Shown in pieces: positions 17,472 to 25,444 of a DNA stretch of 64,000 nucleotides. The notes below the pieces were generated by a model. The model did not search any database and had not been told where the DNA came from. It was given only the letters and a program-made list of their open reading frames with translations. The stretch is from Acidovorax soli (GTDB lineage Bacteria; Pseudomonadota; Gammaproteobacteria; Burkholderiales; Burkholderiaceae_C). The translations under genes were made by a program, and so were the position numbers. Positions within the stretch are counted from its first letter, which is position 1, and each line of letters starts with the position of its first letter. The DNA lies in NCBI RefSeq assembly GCF_014207955.1, contig NZ_JACHLK010000026.1, forward strand, positions 1 to 64,000, given 5' to 3'.

Positions 17472-18320
17472 ATGTCGAAAGACAAGACCGCGCGCCTGAA
17501 CCGTTTGCTGACCCACGGGCGCTGCCTGGACATCGCGCTGGACCATGGCGTGTGCAATGAGCCCAGCTTCCTCAATGGCCTGGAGGACATGCCCGGCGTG
17601 ATGGACAAGCTCGTCGCCGCCGCGCCCGATGCCATCCAGCTCAACTACGGCCAGGCCGACCTGCTGCAGGACCGCCCGGGCCGCAGCAAGCCTGCGCTGG
17701 TGATGCGCCTGGACATGGGCAACCCCTACAACGCCACGGCCCACCGCGTGATGTGGGCCGTGCTGCAGAACGAGCACGACCCGGTGCTGCCCGCCGTGCA
17801 GCGCGACGCGGCCTGCGTGGTGGTCAACCTGTTCATGCTGCCCAATGAGCCCGACCTGTTCCGCCAATGCGTGCAGAACATCGCCCGCGTGCGCGCCGAC
17901 TGCGACCGCTATGGCATGCCGCTGATGATCGAACCGCTGGTGATGCGCCCGCACAGTGACCAGGGCGGCTACATGGTCGACGGCGATGCCGAGAAGATCG
18001 TCACCCTGGTACGCCTGGCGCGCGAGATGGGGGCCGACATCGTGAAGGCCGACCCCACCACCGACCCGGCCGATTTCCACCGCGTGGTGCAGGCCGCGCG
18101 CTGCCCGGTGCTGGTGCGCGGCGGCGGCCGCGAGGACCTGCAGCAGGTGTTCGCCCGCTCGCGCGTGCTGCTGGACCAGGGCGCCGTGGGCATGGTCTAT
18201 GGCCGCAACGTGTACCAGCACGCCAACCCCTCGGCCGTGGTGAATGCGCTGATGTCGATGATCCACCGCGGCGCCAGCGCTGCCGAGGCGTGGCGCCTGT
18301 ACGAATCCACTCCCGCCTGA
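17472..18320 (+). CDS. Class I aldolase of the DhnA/LsrF family
   Basis: A 282-residue (beta/alpha)8 aldolase related to archaeal-type class I fructose-bisphosphate aldolase and LsrF. The Schiff-base lysine is predicted to be K192 in GADIVKADPT. LDIALDHGV near residue 20 and VLVRGGGRED plus GMVYGRNVYQH at the C-terminal phosphate-binding end match the family. With the kinase and GlpD-like dehydrogenase it could cleave a ketose-1-phosphate to dihydroxyacetone phosphate plus an aldehyde; this is inference. AAGGA lies ahead of ATG 17472, 39 bases after the reductase gene. Confidence 0.87.
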   Translation: MSKDKTARLNRLLTHGRCLDIALDHGVCNEPSFLNGLEDMPGVMDKLVAAAPDAIQLNYGQADLLQDRPGRSKPALVMRLDMGNPYNATAHRVMWAVLQNEHDPVLPAVQRDAACVVVNLFMLPNEPDLFRQCVQNIARVRADCDRYGMPLMIEPLVMRPHSDQGGYMVDGDAEKIVTLVRLAREMGADIVKADPTTDPADFHRVVQAARCPVLVRGGGREDLQQVFARSRVLLDQGAVGMVYGRNVYQHANPSAVVNALMSMIHRGASAAEAWRLYESTPA

Positions 18321-18325
18321 CCCCC

Positions 18326-19507
18326 ATGAAAGCGTCCTGGATCCTCGCCGCAGCGCTGTTTTCGGCGGGCGCATTCGCACAGGGTGCTCCAGTGCGTATC
18401 GGCGTGATCGGCCCATTCACCGGCGGATCGGCCGATGTGGGCACAGCCATGCTCAACGGCATCCGCATGGCTGTGGACGAGATCAATGCGGTGGGCGGCT
18501 ACCTGGGCCGCTCGCTGGAACTCGAAATCCGGGACGACTTTGCCGTTCCTGAGAAGGGCCTGGCCGCGGCCAAGGAATTGGTGGCGCAGAACGTGGTGGC
18601 CACCATCGGCGTCTGCGACAACGGCGTGGGCATGAAGGTGGTGGATGTCTTTCAGCAAGCCAAGGTGCCGCTCATGATCCCGTGCGCCACGGGCACGCCG
18701 CTGACCGCAAAGTTCCCCCCAGCGCAGAGTTTCATCTTCCGCACCGCCCCCCGCGATGCGATCCAGGCGGCGTTCATCGTCGACGACATTCTCAAACGCG
18801 GCTGGAATCGGGTGGCGGTGTTTGCAGACGCCACGGACTACGGCAGTGCCGGTTTGCACGACGCCGTGCAGGCCCTGGCACGACAGGGCATCAGACCGGT
18901 GTACACAGCGCGCGTCGAAGCCAACGCAAAGGATGTGGTGGCGCAACTGACCGAGGCCAGAGCAGCCCACGCCAATGTCATCCTGAGTTACGCCGCAGGC
19001 CCTGAGGCCGCCACCATCGCCAACGGCCGCAAGGCCATGGGCTGGAAGGTACCGCAGGTGGGTGCCTGGCCCCTTTCGTTCCCCAACTACATCGACGGCG
19101 CCTACGGCGGCGCGGAAGGATCGCTCATGGCGCAGACCTTCATCGCCGAGCCGAGCAACGAGCGCCGCGCCGCCTTCCTCAGCACCTATGCCCGCAAATT
19201 CAGCATGTCCCGCATCCGCGTGCCCATGGCGGCGGCCCAGGCCTATGACGCGACCTATCTGCTGACATACGCGTTGCTGGGCATCCACAACGGTGACCTG
19301 AATGGGTCGGCCGTCAAGCACGCGCTGGAGACCATGCCCCGCGTCTTCTACGGTGTTGTCGCCACCTACGAAAAGCCGTTTTCACTGGAGGACAAGGAGG
19401 CCATCAGCCAGAACATGCTGGTGGTGGGACTGGTGCGCAATTCCAGCGTCACCTTTGCCTATCCCGAGGATGCACGTCGCAACCTTTTCGTGCAAAGAAA
19501 GAAGTAA
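18326..19507 (+). CDS. LivK-like (branched-chain amino acid type) substrate-binding protein
   Basis: A 393-residue periplasmic binding protein of the Peripla_BP_6 group. It has a signal peptide (MKASWILAAALFSAGAFAQ) and the opening block RIGVIGPFTGGSADVG-ML-GIRMAVDEINAVGG. Only five bases separate it from the aldolase stop, so it belongs to the island transcript. It has no cognate LivHMGF permease or ATPase nearby and is a different family from the Tat-exported binding protein at the operon's head. It could feed another transporter or act as a sensor. The start at 18326 begins the signal peptide. Confidence 0.85.
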   Translation: MKASWILAAALFSAGAFAQGAPVRIGVIGPFTGGSADVGTAMLNGIRMAVDEINAVGGYLGRSLELEIRDDFAVPEKGLAAAKELVAQNVVATIGVCDNGVGMKVVDVFQQAKVPLMIPCATGTPLTAKFPPAQSFIFRTAPRDAIQAAFIVDDILKRGWNRVAVFADATDYGSAGLHDAVQALARQGIRPVYTARVEANAKDVVAQLTEARAAHANVILSYAAGPEAATIANGRKAMGWKVPQVGAWPLSFPNYIDGAYGGAEGSLMAQTFIAEPSNERRAAFLSTYARKFSMSRIRVPMAAAQAYDATYLLTYALLGIHNGDLNGSAVKHALETMPRVFYGVVATYEKPFSLEDKEAISQNMLVVGLVRNSSVTFAYPEDARRNLFVQRKK

Positions 19508-19600
19508 GTCCTGAACGCACCCGGTCGTGTGCTCGTGGATGCCCACGCGCCCGATGCCTTGGCAGGCACCGGGCCGACCTGGGCCGCGAGCACCAAGGGT

Positions 19601-19651
19601 GAGAAGAAGAAAAAAGGAAGAGAGTGAGCGAGAGAGAGGGAAAAAGAGGAG
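19601..19651 (+). repeat. Purine-rich tract
   Basis: In the 274-base gap between the LivK-like gene and the giant secreted protein gene, 19601-19624 is 24 purines without interruption and 19630-19651 another 22. Only T at 19625 and C at 19629 break the run. I see no gene in this gap. Confidence 0.8.
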
Positions 19652-19781
19652 CTCTGAGGCCGGTGGCATACGCACCACTGACCGAAAGCGCCCACGCGTT
19701 TTCGTGTGCACTCGACCTGCACAGGCATGACGGAACAACCGAAGAAAAAGTTCGGTGAGCCCCCACAACCAGGAGACGACA

Positions 19782-22700
19782 ATGAAGATCCGGTACTACT
19801 TGATGGCACTGTTGCTACCGTTCGCCACCTTGCTCACGCATGCGGCGATCACGGGGGTCAGCCCCATGGCCACCCTCACCACCATGGCGTCCGCCATCAC
19901 CCAGGCGGCCGAGGTCCCTCTGCCGCTGCAGGGACCGGGGCTGGGCAATCTCACCTACACCTCGGCCGAGCTGTTCAAGCCGGTCTCCATGATCACCCGC
20001 GCCTCGGGCGACGTTCCAGCCACCTACCCCGGCCGCAAGGACTACGGGCTGAACGTGGGCATCATGCTCAACGGTTACTTCCTGACCTCCTTCGCGCCCG
20101 ACAGCGGCCTGGGCCCGGGGGGCTTTCTGCTCTACGACGTGTCCAACCCGCGCTCCATCGTGCTGGTCAAGAAGATCTACGAGCCCGAAGGGCGCACCAA
20201 GGAGTTCCGCGAGGCCCACGCCTTCGGCACCGCGAAGATCGGCGGCAAACAGTACGTGGTGGTGCCCAGCATCAAGGGCATCGAGTTCTGGGACTTCACC
20301 GACATCAACAACATCCAGCAGGTCAAGAAGCTCTCGCTGCCCACCGTCAATGGCGGTGACTACACCAACGTGGCCTGGCAGCTGTGGTGGCAGGCCCCCT
20401 ATGTGTACGTGGCCTCGGCCAACGACGGCGTGTACATCGTGGACGCCACCGACCCGGCCAATGCCGTGATCGCCGACCGCGGCGCGGGCAAGCTCAACCC
20501 CGTGCCCACGGGCGAGCTCGGTGGCTTTCGCGTCGGGCCCATCTTCACCATGGGCAACCACATGGTGCTGACCTCGATGGACAACACCGACGGTTTTGCC
20601 AGCCTCGATATCTCCGACCCGCTCAACCCCAAGGTGCTGGACACCGTGGGCTCCAACCCCAACTACTACGCCACCTGCTTCGACGGCCGCAACCTGCATG
20701 CCTCGGCCCGCGGCGGCGGCGCCAGGATGTACAGCTACGACCTGCTGGACCGCACGCAGTTCGTGGTGGAGGACAACCGCCTGGTCATCGACGAGCAGCT
20801 GTACTGCGGCACGCAGGACCACTACGTCTTCCAGGGAGCGCAGTTCAAGGTGCACAAGGTGGACGTGAGCAACCCGCTCAACCATGTCGAGGTGGGCCAG
20901 GGCAGCCTGTTCGCCACCAACGATCCCGAGTACTCGCACTCCGACCACGGCCAGGTCGCACCCATGGGCAACCTGCTGTTCATCGGCAACGACCATGGCT
21001 CTGGCAGCGGCTTCATCGTGCACCAGACGGCGCCCGACACCACGCCGCCGGCCGTCAAGCAGACCTCGCCCGCCAACGGCGCCAGGCAGCAGGCGCTGAC
21101 CTCGCGCATCGGCGTGGGCCTCACCGACAGCATCCGGCCCGAGAGCGTGCACGCCGGCACCTTCATCGTGCGCCCGGTCAACGGCAATGCCTTGCCCGGC
21201 ACCTACAGCGTGCAGCTGGGCATCATCAACTTCCACCCCACGCAGCCCCTGGTGGCCGGCACCAGCTATGAGATCGTGCTCACCGCGGGCGGCGTGAAGG
21301 ACTATGCGGGCAACGGCATCGCGGCCGAGTACAAGGCCGTGTTCCACACCGGCAATGCCACCGACATCAGCCTCATGAACCACTGGCCGCTGTCGACCAC
21401 CCTGACCGACGAGATCGGCGCCAACAACGGCACGGCCTCGGCCGCCGACCAGTTCGGCAGCATCGGCCTGAACTTCGCGCAGCGCACGGGCGGCGTGCCG
21501 CTCAAGAACGACGGCGTGGCCACGGCCCTGGGCGGCACGGCCTCGCTCGCCTTCTACATGAAGACCACACAAAACGGCTCGGCCAATGCCTGGACGGCAC
21601 CCGGAATCTTCGGCCGCGACCAGAGCGGTGGAGCCGACGACGTGTTCTGGGGCTGGATCGACAACACCGGGCGCCTGAACCTCTCGGTGGGCAATGTGGC
21701 TGGCAACAACCCCGGCACCCGCTCGGCCGCCGCCGTGAACGACGGCAACTGGCACCATGTGGTGATGACGCGCGATGCCGCCTCGGGCGCACAGACGCTC
21801 TACATCGACGGCAACAAGACCAGCTCCACCGGCCTCACGGGCACCAAGGGTCTGTCCAACAAGTTCGCGCTGCTCGGGCAGATCCAGGGCAATACCGACT
21901 TCTTCCGCGGCAGCCTGGCCGACGTGCGCGTCTATGGCCGCGTGCTCAGCGATACGGACGTCACGCAGCTGCGCTCGCAGGCCATCATCGGCGATGCCGG
22001 CGTGAGCGCCAGCCCGCAGCTGGTGAACGGGCAGCTGAGCTTCGCCCCCACCCGGCTGGGCGGAGACACGGGCGTCACCTACCGCTGGAATTTCGGCAAC
22101 GGCACGCAGACCGCCTTCTCGTCCCAGTCCAACACCACCTACAGCTACAACCGCCCCGGCCACTACACGGTAACGCTGACGGTGCGCAATGCCGCAGGCC
22201 AGGAGACCTTCTACACCTACAACGTGACGGTGACCTTCCCGGTGACGGCCACGGCGCCCACGCATTCGAGCAACATCGTGGGCGATGCCAACAGCGTCTA
22301 TGCGGTGAACCCGGACAGTGGCACGGTGGCCGCCATCGATGCACAGGCCCTGACCAAGCGCTGGGAGACCCGCGTGGGCGACGAGCCCAAGACCCTGGCG
22401 CGCGCCCCTGACGGCCGCATCTGGGTCACCGTGCAGGGCGAGGACAAGCTCGTGGCCCTGAACCCGGCCGATGGCAGCATCTCGGCCACGGTAAACCTGG
22501 CCTACGGCAGCGGCCCCTACGGCGTGGCCTTCACGCCCAACGGCAGCAAGGGCCTGCTCACGCTGGAGAGCAAGTCCACCCTACTCACCTTCGACCCCGC
22601 CAACGGCAACACCACGGGCACGCTGGCGCTCGAGGGCGACCTGCGCGGCATTGCCGTGGCAGCCGATTCGCAGACGGCCTACGTCACGCGCTTCAAGTCC

Positions 22701-24461
22701 AAGATGACGGGCGGGCAATTGCACAAGGTGGGCCTCAACACCCTGGGCCTGCTCTCCACCATTGCCCTGCCGGTGGACACGACGACGATCGATACCGAGA
22801 ACAGTTCGCGCGGCGTGGCCAACTACCTGAGCCAGGTGGTGATCTCGCCCGACGGCTCGCGCGCGGTGCTGCCGGGCAAGAAGGACAATATCGTGCGCGG
22901 GCGCTTCCGTGATGGCAACGACCTGCTGCACGACCAGACGGTGCGCTCCATCCTCTCGCAGGTGGACCTGTCAGCGGCCACGCACCTGCTGCCCGAGCAG
23001 ATCGACTTCGACGACCGTGCCCCGGCGCGCGCCGCCCTCTTCTCCCCTGCGGGCGACTACCTGTTCGTCGCGCAGATGGAGGGCAACAACATCGCCATCG
23101 TCGATGCCTACACCCGTGCCGTGCGCGGCGAGATCAATGCCAGCAGCGCGCCCCACGGCCTGTACCTGGACGCCACGCGCAAGCGCCTGTTCGTGAACAA
23201 CTTCCTCGCCCGCTCGGTCACCGTGCACGATGTGGCCGACGTGCTGGCCTCGCGCAGCGCAGCCGCCGTGTTCCAGCAGAACATCACCACGGTGGCGCAA
23301 GAACCGCTGGCGGCGGCAGCACTGCGCGGCAAGCAGGTGTTCTACAACGCCGCCGACCGGCGCATGAGCAAGGACAACTACATGTCCTGCGCCAGCTGCC
23401 ACGCCGACGGCGGCGACGACGGCATGGTCTGGGACTTCACCCAGCGCGGCGAGGGCCTGCGCCGCACCATCAGCCTGCAGGGCCGGCGCGGACTGGGCCA
23501 TGGCAAGCTGCACTGGAGCGCCAACTTCGACGAGGTGCAGGACTTCGAGAACGACATGCGCAGCGCCTTCGGGGGCACCGGCTTCCTGAGCGACGCGGAC
23601 TTCGCCGCCACCAGCGACCCGCTGGGTGCGCCCAAGGCCGGCCGCAATGCGCAGCTCGACGACCTCGCGGCCTACCTGGCCTCGCTCAACAAGTACATGC
23701 GCAGCCCGGCGCGTGCGGCCGATGGCAGCCTCACGGTCGAGGCCGCGCGCGGGCAGACCCTGTTCGCCAACGCGAACTGCGCCAGTTGCCATGCGGGCGG
23801 CACCTTCCAGGACGGCCTCAGGCACGATGTGGGAACCATCCAGCCCTCGTCGGGCAAGGGTGCGAACCAGCCGCTGGCCGGCGTGGGCTTCGACACCCCT
23901 ACCCTGCTGGGCAGCTGGGCCGCCAAGTCCTACCTGCACAACGGCCAAAAGGCCAGCGTGCTGGACGTGATCGCGGGCGGCCACGGCAACGTGGCAGGCC
24001 TGCCCGCAGCCGACCGGCAGGCACTGGCCGACTACGTGCGCTCGCTGGACACGGCGGCCGAGTACACGACACGCCTGCGCTCCAGCCACAGCAGCCTGTG
24101 CGTGAACATCCGCGGCGCCTCGGCGGCCAGCGGTGCGGTCGCCATCCAGTGGCCTTGCGGCACGGCGAACAACGAGACCTTCACGGTGCGCAACCTCGCG
24201 GGCGGCTATGTGCAGCTCGTGGCCAAGCACAGCAACCTGTGCCTGGCGCAGGACAGCGCAGCCACCAGCGGCGCAGGCGTCGTGCAACTGGCCTGCACGG
24301 TGGGCAACACGGCGCAGTGGACGCTGTCGGGATCGACCGTGCGCAACCGCGCCTCGGGCGCCTGCCTCGATGTGCCCAACAACTCCACGGCGCAGGACAT
24401 CCCCCTGCTCACATGGACCTGCAACGGCGGCAACAACCAAAATTGGACACAGTTGCCCTGA
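19782..24461 (+). CDS. Giant secreted multidomain di-haem cytochrome c protein
   Basis: A 1559-residue exported protein. A signal peptide (MKIRYYLMALLLPFATLLTHA) is followed by, in order: a beta-propeller of LVIVD type (about 60-415, with FLLYDVSNPRSIVLVKKIY and GIEFWDFTDINN repeats), an Ig-like Big_5 domain (about 420-525, TTPPAVKQTSPANGA), a LamG/concanavalin domain (about 535-745, with GNWHHVVMTRDA), a PKD domain (about 755-825, RWNFGNGTQ), and a YVTN/YncE-type propeller (about 835-1170). Two haem c sites follow (CASCH at 1203-1207 and 1333-1337) in a MauG/di-haem peroxidase-like region, then a ricin-type beta-trefoil lectin (about 1430-1559). It would act in the periplasm or outside the cell as a redox protein that binds polymers or glycans; the substrate is unknown. 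AGGAG at 19771 sets the start. It is monocistronic, with a terminator at 24482. Confidence 0.88.
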   Translation: MKIRYYLMALLLPFATLLTHAAITGVSPMATLTTMASAITQAAEVPLPLQGPGLGNLTYTSAELFKPVSMITRASGDVPATYPGRKDYGLNVGIMLNGYFLTSFAPDSGLGPGGFLLYDVSNPRSIVLVKKIYEPEGRTKEFREAHAFGTAKIGGKQYVVVPSIKGIEFWDFTDINNIQQVKKLSLPTVNGGDYTNVAWQLWWQAPYVYVASANDGVYIVDATDPANAVIADRGAGKLNPVPTGELGGFRVGPIFTMGNHMVLTSMDNTDGFASLDISDPLNPKVLDTVGSNPNYYATCFDGRNLHASARGGGARMYSYDLLDRTQFVVEDNRLVIDEQLYCGTQDHYVFQGAQFKVHKVDVSNPLNHVEVGQGSLFATNDPEYSHSDHGQVAPMGNLLFIGNDHGSGSGFIVHQTAPDTTPPAVKQTSPANGARQQALTSRIGVGLTDSIRPESVHAGTFIVRPVNGNALPGTYSVQLGIINFHPTQPLVAGTSYEIVLTAGGVKDYAGNGIAAEYKAVFHTGNATDISLMNHWPLSTTLTDEIGANNGTASAADQFGSIGLNFAQRTGGVPLKNDGVATALGGTASLAFYMKTTQNGSANAWTAPGIFGRDQSGGADDVFWGWIDNTGRLNLSVGNVAGNNPGTRSAAAVNDGNWHHVVMTRDAASGAQTLYIDGNKTSSTGLTGTKGLSNKFALLGQIQGNTDFFRGSLADVRVYGRVLSDTDVTQLRSQAIIGDAGVSASPQLVNGQLSFAPTRLGGDTGVTYRWNFGNGTQTAFSSQSNTTYSYNRPGHYTVTLTVRNAAGQETFYTYNVTVTFPVTATAPTHSSNIVGDANSVYAVNPDSGTVAAIDAQALTKRWETRVGDEPKTLARAPDGRIWVTVQGEDKLVALNPADGSISATVNLAYGSGPYGVAFTPNGSKGLLTLESKSTLLTFDPANGNTTGTLALEGDLRGIAVAADSQTAYVTRFKSKMTGGQLHKVGLNTLGLLSTIALPVDTTTIDTENSSRGVANYLSQVVISPDGSRAVLPGKKDNIVRGRFRDGNDLLHDQTVRSILSQVDLSAATHLLPEQIDFDDRAPARAALFSPAGDYLFVAQMEGNNIAIVDAYTRAVRGEINASSAPHGLYLDATRKRLFVNNFLARSVTVHDVADVLASRSAAAVFQQNITTVAQEPLAAAALRGKQVFYNAADRRMSKDNYMSCASCHADGGDDGMVWDFTQRGEGLRRTISLQGRRGLGHGKLHWSANFDEVQDFENDMRSAFGGTGFLSDADFAATSDPLGAPKAGRNAQLDDLAAYLASLNKYMRSPARAADGSLTVEAARGQTLFANANCASCHAGGTFQDGLRHDVGTIQPSSGKGANQPLAGVGFDTPTLLGSWAAKSYLHNGQKASVLDVIAGGHGNVAGLPAADRQALADYVRSLDTAAEYTTRLRSSHSSLCVNIRGASAASGAVAIQWPCGTANNETFTVRNLAGGYVQLVAKHSNLCLAQDSAATSGAGVVQLACTVGNTAQWTLSGSTVRNRASGACLDVPNNSTAQDIPLLTWTCNGGNNQNWTQLP

Positions 24462-24481
24462 GCACCTGAACCCGCTCGTCC

Positions 24482-24518
24482 AAAAGCCCGCCGCTGCACC
24501 CGCAGCGCGGGCTTTTTT
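24482..24518 (+). terminator. Rho-independent terminator
   Basis: AAAAGCCCGC (24482-24491) pairs with GCGGGCTTTT (24507-24516). An inner CGCTG/CAGCG pairing is possible and T-residues follow. It ends the giant protein gene. Confidence 0.8.
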
Positions 24519-24535
24519 ACGCCCGCTACTGTTTT

Positions 24536-24704
24536 CAAAACTGGAACAGTCAGTTCGCGACTGAGTGGTTTTTCCTTGGACGACACGGGCGTACAGTTCA
24601 TCCCATCGATGAGCCGAACCCGCATGGCGACTCACCGAACCCGGTTCAGGAATGGTTTCTGGGCCGGTTTTTCGAGACGCTTTTTTGACCCCAAGGATTT
24701 CATC
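24536..24704 (+). promoter_or_regulatory. Second copy of the duplicated promoter/leader
   Basis: This matches 5565-5731 over about 165 bases ahead of the second small-protein pair. The best-conserved blocks are GTTCGCGACTGA, GCGTACAGTTCA, CCATCGATGAGCCGAACCCGC and ACTCACCGAACCCGG. CAGT-N5-ACTG at its head is a short inverted repeat. Conservation outside coding sequence points to shared regulation or a structured 5' leader, or to a recent duplication of the whole cassette. Confidence 0.7.
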
Positions 24705-24998
24705 ATGAACACCACTGCACGTTTCCTCTCCATCGCCGCCGTTGCCGCTTTCGCATCGTTCGGCGCCCAGGCCGATGAGGCCGATGGCTCGCAATTCGCC
24801 CTGAAGTTCGAGACCAACCGCACCCGCGCCGAAGTCATCGCCGAAGCCGCCGCAGAAGCCCGCACGCACAGCATGGAGCCCGCCGGCTCCCGCGTGCTGA
24901 GCTACCAGTCGACGGCCGACCGCGCCACCGTGCGCGCCCAGGCTGCAGAAGCCCTGCGCACCGGCCAGATCTCGTCGGGCGAAGCCGGTTACCTGTAA
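24705..24998 (+). CDS. Small secreted DUF4148-like protein, copy 3
   Basis: A 97-residue paralogue of the proteins at 5732 and 6079 with the same signal peptide (MNTTARFLSIAAVAAFASFG) and the blocks DEADGSQFALKF, NRTRAEVIAEAAAEA and MEPAGSR. An in-frame extension back to 24576 exists but crosses the conserved leader and would bury the signal peptide, so ATG 24705 (AAGGA upstream) is chosen. It is the first of the second tandem pair. Confidence 0.8.
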   Translation: MNTTARFLSIAAVAAFASFGAQADEADGSQFALKFETNRTRAEVIAEAAAEARTHSMEPAGSRVLSYQSTADRATVRAQAAEALRTGQISSGEAGYL

Positions 24999-25053
24999 TC
25001 AGCCCCTGCAAGAACACCACCCATTCCAGAATTTGATTGATCGGAGCACCACC

Positions 25054-25347
25054 ATGAACAACACCGCCCGTTTCCTCTCTGTCGCCGCCCTGGCCGTCTT
25101 TGCCTCCTTCGGTGCCCATGCCGATGAAGCCGACAGCTCGCAATTTGCCCTGAAGTTCGAGACCAACCGCACCCGCGCCGAAGTGGCCGCCGAAGCCGCC
25201 GTGGAAGCCCGCACGCACAGCATGGAGCCCGCCGGCTCCCGCGTGGTGACCTACCAATCGAAGGCCGACCGCGCCGCCGTGCGTGCCGCTGCTGCCGAAG
25301 CCGTGCGCACCGGCCAGATCCCCTCGGGCGAGATCGGCGTGCTGTAA
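25054..25347 (+). CDS. Small secreted DUF4148-like protein, copy 4
   Basis: The fourth 97-residue copy: signal peptide MNNTARFLSVAALAVFASFG, then DEADSSQFALKF, NRTRAEVAAEAAVEA and MEPAGSRVVTYQS. CGGAG at 25042-25046 supports ATG 25054. It lies 55 bases after copy 3 and ends at a strong hairpin. Function unknown. Copy 3 and copy 4 share HSMEPAGSR, whereas copies 1 and 2 have RSIEPAGSR and RSLEPAGSR, so each pair may have evolved in concert. Confidence 0.8.
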   Translation: MNNTARFLSVAALAVFASFGAHADEADSSQFALKFETNRTRAEVAAEAAVEARTHSMEPAGSRVVTYQSKADRAAVRAAAAEAVRTGQIPSGEIGVL

Positions 25348-25393
25348 GCAGCACCCGCGCAAGGCTGCAGACCGCAACTGGAGCCCGCATGCA

Positions 25394-25431
25394 AAAAAGG
25401 CCGGGGCCCCTCGCGGGGCCCCGGCCTTTTT
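25394..25431. terminator. Strong bidirectional terminator
   Basis: A perfect 17-bp stem, 25394-25410 with 25415-25431, around a TCGC loop. Its A-run and T-run serve both the small-protein pair (plus) and the CoA-transferase operon (minus). Confidence 0.92.
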
Positions 25432-25444
25432 GCTGGCTGGTGCC

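Noticed and set aside
19815-22265. 816-codon minus-strand open frame
   Set aside because: It runs antisense through the giant secreted protein gene. Its composition (Gly, Val, His, Ala-rich, no domain) reflects the third-position GC bias of the plus-strand gene.
24576-24704. 43-codon extension at the start of the third small secreted protein
   Set aside because: It would place a basic leader before the signal peptide and cover the conserved leader. The other copies stop in this frame, so it is not coding.
22971-24869. 632-codon minus-strand open frame across the giant gene end and the leader
   Set aside because: It is a shadow of the plus-strand genes, crosses a terminator and a promoter, and shows no family similarity.
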